From Glandiceps talaboti (Eukaryota; Hemichordata; Enteropneusta; Spengelidae), in contig NC_135557.1 of NCBI RefSeq assembly GCF_964340395.1, forward strand, positions 16,518,867 through 16,582,866: DNA of 64,000 nucleotides, written 5' to 3'. How positions within the stretch are numbered: position 1 is the first letter of the stretch; each line of letters starts with the position of its first letter. The notes beneath the pieces were generated by a model that was not told the DNA's origin, ran no database searches, and worked only from the letters and a program-made list of their open reading frames with translations. This document shows positions 21,385 to 32,800 of this stretch, one piece after another. The position numbers were made by a program, and so were the translations under genes.

Positions 21385-21845
21385 ATTGATGACGATAACA
21401 ACAATGAAATTATGCAAATGGTCATTGGAAATTTGGAAAGCCCATTTCATAAAAAAGAGGAAGGCAAATGAAGTTATTAATACTGGCAAGGTGTCCTCAT
21501 ATTACGGAAACTTGTGCCAGGGTCCATCGCAACCTTTATACCAGTCATATCTGCAGCATTTCTAACCGTGCATAATACTAACTGCAGAATGTATTCATTA
21601 TACCATATGCTAATATGAAGTCTAATTATACTGGAGGTTATTTTGGTAATGACGCTTTCTGTAGAAGCTATCATGAACATCATAAAAGCTGACCATTATT
21701 CGAGTGGTGTGGAAGCAGAGGGACCGATGATGACATTATTTTAGGTATATGATTGGTTAGAAACGGTTATAATTATAATAGTGGCACTGGTTTTAGCAAT
21801 AGTACTTGTACTTACTCTCAGTGTTCGTATATTCACGCTTGTGGT
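21385..21845 (+). pseudogene. Decayed C-terminal copy of the polytopic beta-helix protein gene
   Basis: Translated pieces match the C-terminal half of the intact gene at 23252-27524 in order. A DDDNNNE acidic stretch is followed by GNLESPF (intact: ETLDSPF), then YWQGVLILRKLVPGS (intact: [15 protein letters not shown]). Later come IMNIIKADHYSSGVEAEGP (intact: [19 protein letters not shown]) and VYDWLETVI (intact: VFDWIETVI). In-frame TGA and TAA codons before the YWQG motif, another stop after HML near 21620, a TAG before VYDW and a length change mark it as dead. The N-terminal ectodomain was not found upstream. Same strand and ~2-5 kb away: a tandem-duplication relic. Confidence 0.82.
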
Positions 21846-23251
21846 GTCAAGTCAAGTGCAAGGCTTCTCAGTTATAACGTAAAGGCTTGCATCTCATCAT
21901 GAACTACAATCAACACAGTATAATCAACACAGTCTTCTAGAATTCAACAAAATCAATGTACAACATATACTACATTGCTACATTTATAACACTGAGCAAT
22001 GCAGTGTACATTATGCATACTTAGAAATGTAATACATACATTGCAATTGAATTCGTCGAGCATGAACGAATATGAAATGTAGTATACTAATTAACAATAT
22101 TATTTTGTGCAGATGTAATTGATGTATGGACGTAGGATATCTTTGTAAAGTCTTATTTCATGTTTCAATCGTTCGTAAGTGTTATGCTATTAAAGGACAT
22201 TTTTCTTGAAAACGAACTCATGATTAAAACAAGTTTGATCTGAACATTTTAGACAGTGGATGAGGGGTTTTAATATAAAATATGTTTTATTTAATTAATT
22301 AATTAATTATACAGACAGACACCATCTTCGTGTCTTCGGTGATGGCCTGGTTTAGTCATTATATATTGAATGCGTGCCAAGCCCTTGTTAAACAGTCTGA
22401 CGTATAGAAAAGGAGGTCAACGTACATCACTTACTAACTAGGTGGCTTGACATATCACGTGCTGAATTCGTGTCAAATAAGTATGCTACATGTACAGTAA
22501 GTATATCAGTATTGTGCAATCTTTAAAATAATAAACGTTTTTAGAGCTGACGCAATGAATCAGAAGGCATTTCTTGTACATACAGAGGTCGGAAGATTTA
22601 CGAAGATAAATTTTTAAATTTTAAAGGTGAAGACTAAACTGTGACATAATTAATTCAATTCTGAATTTTACATAGTAAATTCTACATAGTAAATTCTAAA
22701 AAAAAAATTATGTGATCATTTTTTACTGTGCAACATTAGTCTGTTGGGATTACTGAAAGCTTTTTTGTCGAATACGTTATTCGTTGTCAGAATTTTAATG
22801 TGGTCTGGCTGGCAGACATCAAGATTGTTTCTTACTGGAAATAGGCACACATGGTTGACAGGCTGTGACTACTTCACCGGTAAATTTCGCCCTTCGTGCG
22901 TCTTATTTTGGAAAGAAGCAGTCCAAGGTCTGGTATCTAACGTGTGCAATCGATTTGAAACAAAATCACGTGATCTACGCCTGTCTTGTTGAATATAGAA
23001 ATAGGTCGATGACATTGTTTGACAAGTTCACAATGGGAAAGGTGACATTGGATTCAAAACATTCTATTTTTAGCAGTTGGAATTTCCTATTAAGTCAGTT
23101 GCCAGACTCGAAACTATGCTATTACACCATACACACATAACGACACTGTCAAGAAAGTATTGGTACGCTCATCCGTCGCCTACATTACGTTGGATTTGCA
23201 AGTATTTCATTGGTAGTTCGTGAATCTTGAACATCAACGTGTATAAAGTGT
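21846..23251. other. Upstream region of the beta-helix/multi-pass gene
   Basis: No recognised gene. It contains a short (TTAA)n tract at about 22290-22308 and a local duplication of ACATAGTAAATTCT at about 22670-22698. A TATAAAG lies at 23242-23248, only a few bases before the chosen ATG; it is too close to drive that start unless an alternative start or leader is used. Confidence 0.45.
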
Positions 23252-23461
23252 ATGGCACCGAACAATATGGCACCCATTCTGCTGTGGAGATACTACCTTA
23301 TCTTGCATTGCATACTTACTACAGGTAAAACCATTACCTTATAATATCAATAGAAATCACGTCCTTCATGTATAAATGCCATGGTTTTTACCTTTCCCAA
23401 TGGACAGTTATGATGTGTGTGTGTGTGTGTGTGTGTGTTTGTGTGCGTGCGTGTGCGCGCG

Positions 23462-23501
<40 letters not shown>

Positions 23502-23659
23502 CCTGTCTGCGTGTCCGTGTCATGTAGGTATATAAATAGTTTTAGCCAGGAAAGGAAACTAAAACCAAAGGAGCGGCTAAGTTGAAGTGTAGAATATAAG
23601 TAGTAGTTTTATGTATGTATGTATGTATGTATGTATGTATGTATGTATGTATGTATGTA

Positions 23660-23729
<70 letters not shown>

Positions 23730-23736
23730 TACGTAC

Positions 23737-23777
<41 letters not shown>

Positions 23778-26700
23778 AGTGTGTGTGTGCATGCATGTCT
23801 CGAAAACTTCTACTTCTGATTAAACTTGCTACATATCTTACGATGTGCCAAGAACGGAAAACGTTTAGGTAAGCACCATATGAATATTAGTGAATGATTA
23901 ACATAATCATTCATGTTTAGGACAGTGAATTAACATGGATATCGTCTGACCAAGCTTTGTATTTAGAGGTTTGGTCTTGCCAAAGACCCAAAAATTGACA
24001 ACAAACAACATAACTTGTATACTTTAAAGTGGCCATATGGATAATATTTATTTAGGATTTTTAATTTATAAAATAATTTTATCATGGCTTCCTACTTGAA
24101 AAATCAATGTGAAACAATATATGCAAGGTCCTATTTTGTAACTCAATAAATTGCAAAGTATTATTATTTATTATGTACAATGTTTGTTATTGTACGTACA
24201 TAACAAACTGTTTACACATTCTTTTTACCATTTTTCTATGTATTGAGTTATAATCACAGACTTGGTGATCTGTTTAAGCATTTTTTGCAAAGGGGTTTAC
24301 ACTGAGAGACAAGAGCCTTTCTATACATGTTCTTTATGATTTTATGTTGTTGTTTTTTATTTGAAGGTTGCATCTCCGACATCATCTTTGTCAATAACAG
24401 TGAAGGTGCAGTTGATGAGGATGATTGTGGAATTTCTGTTGTTTCACCATGTAAAACAATTCGTTATGCTGTCTCTACAAGGGCATTGGATGGAGACGTC
24501 GTCAAGTTACTTCATAATCCGGGTAAACCGTATGAGGAATGTGAGAAAAACCCGATGACTGTTAAATACAATATAACAATACAAGGATTTACAGACGATG
24601 TTATATTGGACTGTACACATTTTAATGGAAGCAAATTTGTGCAAGTCCTTTCAACGTTTCCAGAAAGTACAAAACGATTTGAAATTGTAAATATAACAGC
24701 CATTGGGTTCGAAACTGTCATTATAGCATCAAATGTATCGATATTGTTAGATGGGATGACCTTTATGAATAATTCGAACATTTTGAGCATTGAAAATCCT
24801 AACATAGTTCAAAATGATTTTAACAAACAGCGATGTTATTTCTTGTTCTTAAGTATAACAGACAGTGATTTTTCGAAGGGTAATTTATTAAGTAACGAAA
24901 TACGGTGTTCGCAAATGAGTATCATCATTCATAGTAGTTATTTTCATCAAACTGTCATAAATATAGGGATTTCGTTACAAAATATATACTCACAAAATTT
25001 AATATTTCATGCCGAGAATACAATGTTCCTTGGTAGCTTTCAAGGATGCAGTATAGGACTGGCACTTGTAGGTAAATTTAATAACATAAGTATTTATGAC
25101 TGCATATTTCAGGCTGACGACTCTGGTGGAATTCTTGTCGTGGTTGCACTTAACAACCTAGGATTATCAATGGATGTGAAAGATGTTCACTTCATAAATT
25201 CCAATCTTGTAGTACTACTGATTGATGAATCTCTTTACCCATCACTAGGAATGCATGTAGTTGTTAGAAATTGTGAATTTGTTGGAAACACTTTCTTTGG
25301 GGTAGACATAGAGGGATCCTGTACACTTCCCGATAACGATCAGTTGATGTTTACTGTTTATAATACTACATTTGTGACTAAAATGTCTTCCATGTTCCGT
25401 TGTTTAAACGTATACTTCTTTGATGTTTTCATACATTTGCAGTCCAATGAGCCCAATAACATTATAGCGATCGACATTCACGATTCCCATTTTGAGGCAT
25501 ACAATCTTACAATTATAATTGACAAATTCGAAATATTTAGTTTGTTTGCTGGAAACATGTTTGACATTTCCAATTCGGATGTTTATTTTGAAAATACTAA
25601 TATATCGTATTTAAATGGAAATACATCGTCAGTGTTAATTTTAGCCAAAGACGATGGACATTATGGCTTCCGGAATATAACCATATCTTGTCCATATGGC
25701 CAAAGAACAATCTTTCATTACGATGGATATTCAAATCATTCAACCATTTCCGGTCGTTATTCAGATAAATCTGCCTTATGTTTTGATTCCGAGATGTATG
25801 TTTGTTCCCAATGTCAAAGTGGTACATATACCCTTGAGAACACCTATCATATGGATTTTGACATTGTTAATTCTGGAGAATGTCACCCATGCCCGTATGG
25901 GGCGGTATGTGCTGGTTCTCCAAAACCTCGGCCAGGTTTCTGGGGATACAGGACATATGTTAATGACTCCATGAATTTGGTAATGATACCGTGTCCACAT
26001 GGATACTGTTGTCAAAATGATGACACATGTCTATTCTACGACTCTTGTAGTATCAATAGAGAAGGTGAACTCTGTGGACGTTGTAAAGAGAATTTCACAG
26101 AATCATTCTTTACGACAGATTGTATTGCTGTTGACGAGTGTGACGTTTCTTGGTTTTGGCCAATAGCTGCCATTTATGCTATTGCCTATTTCATTTTTCT
26201 ATTGTTTCGCAGCAACATTTCAGAATTAGTCTGTGGACAAATCTCTAAAACGTATACATGTATAAGGGAATGGAACCAAGAACAAACTGCAAATGTAAAT
26301 TATCTCGACATTATATTTTACTTTTATCAAATTGTCTTCCTTTTGCAAGTTCATTTACCAGATGAAAGTAATGGGAATTCATTGGTTGACATTATGTCAA
26401 AAACAATATTTAGTGTAGTTTATTTCAGGTTTGGTACTTTTGTTCACGTAACGTGTCCTTTTCCGGAACTAACCCCAGTGTCAAAGCTTCTTTTTCAACA
26501 TTCGTTGGTGCTTACCTTTTATGTAATGCTTGTTATCTGCTACACACCATTTATCCAGAGTAGTTGTTGCCAATCACCATTTCTCAGGTCTAAAGCTATT
26601 AAACTTAAGCTTTCTCAGTTTCTATTGTCGTTATTGATGCTCACATATGTTTCAGTAACAGCGTGTGTCTTTAATTTACTTCATTGTGTTGACATAAATG

Positions 26701-27524
26701 GGGAATACGTCTTGTGGATTGATGGTACAAGATCTTGCAACGCTGATTTGATAGTAGCACCGCTTGTATTCGCAGTTTGTATTACTCTACCTTTTTTTCT
26801 TGTCATGATTATCGGAGGTAAACTCTTGCGTACAAATCGTATATCTGTAAGAGAGTTTTATTTATCTTGTTTTCTCCCACTTCCTCTTCTTGTCTATTGG
26901 GGTCTGACGCACTGCTTCTGCAAACAACCACCACCTATTGATAACGAGGAGGATGTTGTCAGGAAAAGTGTGTTGGAAACATTAGATAGCCCATTCCTTA
27001 AAGTTGACGATGATAAAAGAAGTCATTTATACTGGCAAGGTATCCTTATATTGCGCAAGCTTGTGCTTGTTGCCTTGGCAACGTTCATTCCGTTACGCGT
27101 AATTTCATCTGTATGCTTGAATTTAGTTTGTTTTGTAGTTTTAATTGTACACATAGTTGCTTGTCCATATGTTAACAAGAAGAGTAACATTCTTGAAGGC
27201 ATCTCACTGTTTACATTGTGTATCATAGCAACAATGAATACCACTAAGGCGGCTTATTCTTCAAGTGGTGTATCACTTAAGGGTCCTATAAAACAATCAA
27301 TCATTGTATTTGACTGGATTGAAACTGTCATTCTAGCGATAGTACCATGTATGTTGATTATGTTGATGTCGCCAGTACTTATTGTACGTATTCCAATACT
27401 TGCCTACAGAGCTGCTAGGTTTACCATTGGTAAATGCAGGGCATGCTGGCATTCAAACATCTCCAATCGAGTATATCAGAGAGCTTTAGAAAGGCAGAAT
27501 AATCGTGAATACGAGAGAATTTGA
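23252..27524 (+). CDS. Secreted-leader, beta-helix-like ectodomain, cysteine-rich, ~9-pass membrane protein (1076 residues)
   Basis: Exon 1 is 23252-23324 and exon 2 is 24367-27524; the intron is GT-AG and phase 1. Exon 1 supplies the start and a hydrophobic leader (residues ~7-24, IL-rich), so the methionine at 24327 inside the intron is not the real start. Residues ~45-490 resemble a right-handed parallel beta-helix: a CG...SPCKTI opening, then many short beta-strands with recurring NxS/T sites. Residues ~495-615 are rich in paired cysteines ([28 protein letters not shown]), like ephrin-receptor or GCC2/3-type modules. From ~620 there are about nine hydrophobic spans, with a loop holding [14 protein letters not shown] and a later Cys, then a basic cytoplasmic tail. 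It is probably a plasma-membrane receptor or transporter-like protein; no function is assigned. A decayed paralogue lies just upstream. An unusually large final exon carries 98% of the protein. Confidence 0.88.
23408..23806 (+). repeat. Compound microsatellites and R3 repeat copy 1 (intron 1 of the multi-pass gene)
   Basis: (TG)n and (CTGT)n at 23414-23508. Then comes a short non-repetitive body (about 23533-23610, GCCAGGAAAGGAAACTAAAA ... AGTAGTTTTA), followed by (TATG)n, (TG)n, (GCGT)n and (TG)n to 23790. The body plus its TATG tail recurs in inverted orientation at 29578-29650, so it is a dispersed element with a microsatellite tail rather than a random simple repeat. Confidence 0.8.
24027..24277. 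repeat. Fold-back repeat family R4, degenerate copy in intron 1
   Basis: It shares AAGTGGCCATATGGAT, TTTTATCATGGCTTCCTACT, GTTATTGTACGTAC and CACAGACTTGG blocks, in order, with the complete copy at 31380-31727, but its right end is lost. It ends about 90 bp before the acceptor of exon 2. Confidence 0.72.
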
Positions 27525-28486
27525 AAGAAATACTAAACACCTTTGCACATTTGTTCACATGACATTCACTACGTATGAAGTATTTTCTTTTAATATAATA
27601 TCCTGTAAACTTAAGGTACTGTCAATTTACCCAACGGATGAATTTTGGATCACTATAAACTATATTTGAAGTTACTGTCATGTAATGTATCTGAGTTATA
27701 CGCAAGAAATGATATCAGAGCATGGTTTTTTCCCAATTAAGTCTTCCAAAGTTACCTCGCAGACATGGAGACCCACAATATTACAAGTAACTCAATATTA
27801 GAGATTAGAGAGGAATACTAATTTCGTAATGTAATGTAATGAAATATAATGTAATGTAATGTAATGAATTTACTTATTTCTGTTGAATGTAACGTTAACA
27901 TTACGGTAGTACCATAATTTCTACAAAATGTTCATATATAGATTATTCTTATCATCAATTTTATGTAATTTTGTTTAGATGCTGTACCGATTGCACCTAG
28001 GTAGATGTGTGTCAATATTTCCTTACATTGACGTTCTACTTGCATTTAAAGTTATGTTTAGATGTCATTTAATTAACTAACATATACAACATTTATTGAA
28101 GTGATTTAGCGTCATATCAAAAATTAGAAATTCAATTACATTTTAACTCACTGTGAACATAAACAAACAGTTTTGTGTTTGAATTTTCCTTGTTTCATTC
28201 AACAGCGATATTGATCTGTGGTCAGGTTGAGAGAAAATGTATCATTTTATTTGTGCGCTATCAGCGCCTGTATTTTGGTTTATGTAATTTGTAATAATGA
28301 ACATTATGTGAGACGTATTGGACACTGTGCTGCGAATATGAAACGCTATAGTCACTCAAGTTTTTAGTAAAGTCGTAGATAAGGAATTTGAAGTTTTAAA
28401 TTACTAGATTAAATAAATTACTAGTTCTAAATGAAATATAACTCTACGAAACACACTCCTAAAGCTTAGAAAAGGTAATGGATTAT

Positions 28487-28750
28487 TTATAGATTTAAAT
28501 TGTTATTCGGTACCCTAACGATTACCTGACAATCCTATAGTTGTTCATTAAAAATAATGTTATGCGATATTGACAATTTAAAAGTGTATGAAATGTTGAT
28601 GTGAGAGTACGTATGGCTGAGAGAACATAATGGAGTGTTCATAGATTTAAATTGTTATTCGGTACCCTAATGATTACCTGACAATCTAAAAGTTGCTCAT
28701 TTAAAAACATTCTGTTATGCGGTATTGACAATTTTAAAGTGTATTTTGTG
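28487..28750. repeat. Direct duplication of ~110 bp
   Basis: Both copies contain ATAGATTTAAATTGTTATTC, then GGTACCCTAA, GATTACCTGACAATC and GCGRTATTGACAATTT, with a few substitutions. They are separated by ~40 bp of unrelated sequence. Non-coding. Confidence 0.82.
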
Positions 28751-29385
28751 CATTTTTACTTTTGCATACTGTATCATTAATTGTAGTTGATATCTCTTGT
28801 GACAAAAACACCTGATTTATTTTGGGGTTTTATTTTCATACTCTTTTTGGATATATTGCTGATAAAAATGACATTAATTTTCAAACACCTTGGATATCAT
28901 TTTTAATATTTTGCAGCATTCTCACTTGTTAAGTGTACGTTTTGAAGGAGATAACCAAAACTTGAATATTATGATGAAAGATTATCATGTTTGCTAAGAA
29001 AATAAAAACCCAAAATAGGTGTTCAAAGTAGACGGATTTTCTTTAGAAATGTCTCATTTTGTTAATTAAAGTTGACACTATCGCCTATGTACCAAATTTA
29101 ACAAAAGAATAATGTGTGCAGCAATAAATGTACTTCCTAGAACGTTTTAAAGACACAACGTATTTCATTTCCAGTTCTGATAACGAATTAATCTCAGAAA
29201 TGTGTAACATACATACATACATACATATTATCGTTCTATACCATAACATTTAGATATACAGTCAGGTGATGACCTGTTATATATCTTGTCCTGATATCCC
29301 ATGGGAAAGATTATTGATTCGAAACGTCAGCATTGAATTTATTTATCGGGACTGTTTTACTCATTACTTTTGCACTCATACATCC

Positions 29386-29391
29386 ATCCAT

Positions 29392-29484
<93 letters not shown>

Positions 29485-29650
29485 CATACGTACATACACA
29501 TATACATACATACGTACATACATACATACATACATACATACATACATACATACATACACACATACATACATACATACATACATAAAACTACTTTTATTGT
29601 ACACTTCAATTTAGCAATTTCTTTTGTTTTATTTTCCTTTCCTGGCTAAT
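29386..29650 (-). repeat. (AC)n, (AT)n, (CATA)n compound microsatellite plus R3 repeat copy 2
   Basis: Simple arrays run from about 29393 to 29583. The adjoining 29584-29650 body is the reverse complement of 23533-23610. The two copies therefore bracket the main exon of the multi-pass gene in inverted orientation. Another trinucleotide tract (AAC, ATC, AGC) lies at 29690-29776. Confidence 0.8.
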
Positions 29651-29879
29651 GATTATTAACATCGTCTACTTTTACACTGACATCAGCAAAAACAACAACA
29701 ACAACAACATCATCATCATCATCATCATCAACAACAACAGCAGCAGCAACAACAACAACAACAACAACAATAACAGGTTGATTTCAGAATTTTCTAAATA
29801 AATGTTGATTTTCATTCATTCACATCTATTATAGGCTATGGTCCAGATGTTTTATACATTAGGAATTAGCCTGAATGAA

Positions 29880-32800
29880 TTAATATATTGCTCCTTCAGG
29901 GGGTTGTGGTAAACGAATATTTTCTTTAAGCGTCATCATTCTTCTTATTTCTGATAATACTGTTTTAATTGTATAGCTTCGTGACCATTTCCTTAACACA
30001 GAACACGCTTTAACATCGATCTGTGTGCAGAAAAAAGGAGTAAGTGAGAAAATGCCAAGTACTGGTAATGTCCTGGAGGTTAATAAGAAGTCTTCAGAAG
30101 TTCTCTTGTCCATAAAACAACACATTGTCATAGTTACATAAAGAAGATACAAGTCTTGATCATTACTGAAGTGATGGGTATCTATTTCCCAATATCTTAG
30201 TACAGTAAGAACTATGAAGTGTTATCATATGGAATTATATAATGGAAGAAAAATTGTCTCGAATTTTAAGATATTTCTTACATATTGATGGAGGAAATTG
30301 AGTTTTTGACTTATAATCTGTGGGCATATGTTTATTTAAACAATACGCAAAGATAATTAGTTGAATTCACTAAATTCACAAGGGACTGATTAATCAGCCC
30401 CCCCCCCCCCTCTACTGTCACCGACCTGTGGGCTGCCTAGTTTATCATGAAATTTGTAAAACGAGCATGAACTCAAAGATAAACCACAAACTTTCCTGAA
30501 ATTAAAGTTAATCTGGTGGAGCTGAGTGGTATTGAAAGTGTTATTAATGAATTATAACATGTTTGTGACGTTAGCAAATAGACGAAAATCAAATGCATTT
30601 GACAACAGTTGAATGTGTGGCTTCATAAATATAGACCACAAAGACGAGATTGCCTATTTGACGCCGAACCCTTTTGTATATCTAGGAATTACCTTGACGA
30701 TTTTAATTCATCTGGAAAGGTTTTGGTTCAATGAACATTTGACTTTAACATTTTGGAGATCAAGTTTTGCAATTTTGATCGGAATATCCTTTTTCCAAAC
30801 TGAGCGAAAGAGGTACTGGTTGAAATCGATGAAAACCGCAAAAATGAATGCTTTAATTGTGTTGCAAGTGGGCCTGGACTGAAAACGAATTTCCATTTCT
30901 TCTGACATTGGTGCCGAAGTGTCTGCGCCTAGTTGCAGTACGTTTAACTGGTTGTTTTTTTTTATATAAAAGTGTACAAAATATAGCAGGAAATTGTGAT
31001 ATTAGTGTAGAATATACAGTTTCTTATTGGTTTCCATGGTTACATCAAACAAAGCCGGTGAACGGTAACTTGAAACGGGCTGTATGCCACTTACACAAAG
31101 ATATAGTATAAAACATGGAACACAATCACACTTACCTTTCCATTGCTATCGACGCCATTCATATTAATTCTGGTAGTAAACCGTACAGTTGGGTATTGAC
31201 CTGGGTAATTCGGTCCACACTCTAGATTTAAGTTGTATATACGGTTTTCATATGAAGTCTAAAATTACAAATGGAACAATAGATGCTTTGTAAAGTTATT
31301 AAAATCCAAATCATATTCTGAAATCAAAATAATGAAGCACTAACTGAAGCTTATTGTGTTCAAGTTGGCCATTGTGTTTAAATGGCTACATGGATGAAGA
31401 TTGGGTATTTAATTTTTTTTTAAAACTTATATAAAACAATTTTATCATGGCTTCCTACTTGAAAGATGAATGTAAAACAACATTGGAAAAGTTTGTTTTT
31501 GCAATTCAAAAAGCTAAAAAAGTGTAAAAATCTTTGTTATTGTACGTACAATAACAACGATTTTACACATTTTATTAAGCTTATGCAGTTTATTGATTTA
31601 CAAACACAGACTTGGCACATGTCGTTTCACGTTGATTTTTAAAAGTAGGAAGCCATGATAAATTGTTTTATAAAGTAAAAGTCCAAACTAAATACCCAAT
31701 CTTCATCCATATAGTCACTTTAAATATCATAAAGTATCTAGAATGTGCAAGAAACAGCTTGAGTTTGATAAATAACCCTTAGAGTCAAGGTTAAATTCAA
31801 AGCCCAAGGTTGTATGAGGAATAATGTAGCTGATAGAATATTGACAGAATCTACAATGAAATCTCTATGCACTATTTGAGTTATGTACGGGGTGTGGGGA
31901 TGGGTGGGTAATAAACTATTAGTTCGTTTCGCTAAAAAGGCAATGCCATGCAGAAAACGCTACGATGCTATGTTTAAAATTACAATTTGTGTCATTAGTT
32001 ATTGAGGACAAAAACGATTTGTATGTACGACCACTTTCACACCTGAGAAGACGTTTCCAAGAAGTTACAAGTTTATTTTTTGAATTTCTGACACAATTAT
32101 ACAGAGCAGCTTTTGTACATACCCTGGGTGGACCTAAAACCATACCAGTCCACTTGGTCAGGGACATATCATCGTCGTTTTCCAGACCCCAACTCGCAAG
32201 GCCATCCCCTCCTTTCTGACCCTCCTCCAACTCTTCCAAGAGACGGAAATTACGTGGAACTTCTGTAAACAAGAAATATCAATACATGTTAGTAAACAGC
32301 GCATGATTTATCTCACTTATGTTACACCAAACTATGGTATTCTATTACTCCTCCAAGTGAGGTTGTCATGCCTTCTAATAGTTGTAATTCCATGGCTACG
32401 GAGAGAGCGAAATTATCAGAATAAATTTGCATATCAATTTGCGTACGATTAGCATATTTGTTCAGGTCATAATATATTAGAGATATGTACGCCCACAGGG
32501 CCTTGAAATTGCCCATAATCTTTCTTTTTTTAAATTTTACACTCGACAGATACACAACATATAAGGAAAAAAAGCGAAGATAGAATCCTATATCTCAAAA
32601 TATTCTACAAAAAAAACATTTTCTAAAATGTCAGTCGCTCCTGTCTTTTGATATAACAATTTTTTCCTCAATCTTGTATGTATATTTCAGATATGTCTTG
32701 ACAGCTTCAATTCGTGGGATTGTATTAATGTATTTTCATTTGGCGATATTTCTTTACGAATAATTATTTACTGTTTATGTTTTACTTTTACATTTGTTTT

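Larger units (their letters stand above)
27525..29879. other. 3' flank of the multi-pass gene and intergenic region
   Basis: AT-rich with no gene. It contains short (TAATG)n runs (27827-27870) and a ~110-bp direct duplication (28487-28598 and 28636-28750). A polyadenylation signal for the upstream gene is not obvious in the first few hundred bases. Confidence 0.5.

Noticed and set aside
24327-24366. Methionine and hydrophobic run taken as the start of the multi-pass protein
   Set aside because: This is intron sequence: a T-rich tract ending in AAG at the acceptor. The exon at 23252-23324 gives a better leader, and the phase matches exactly.
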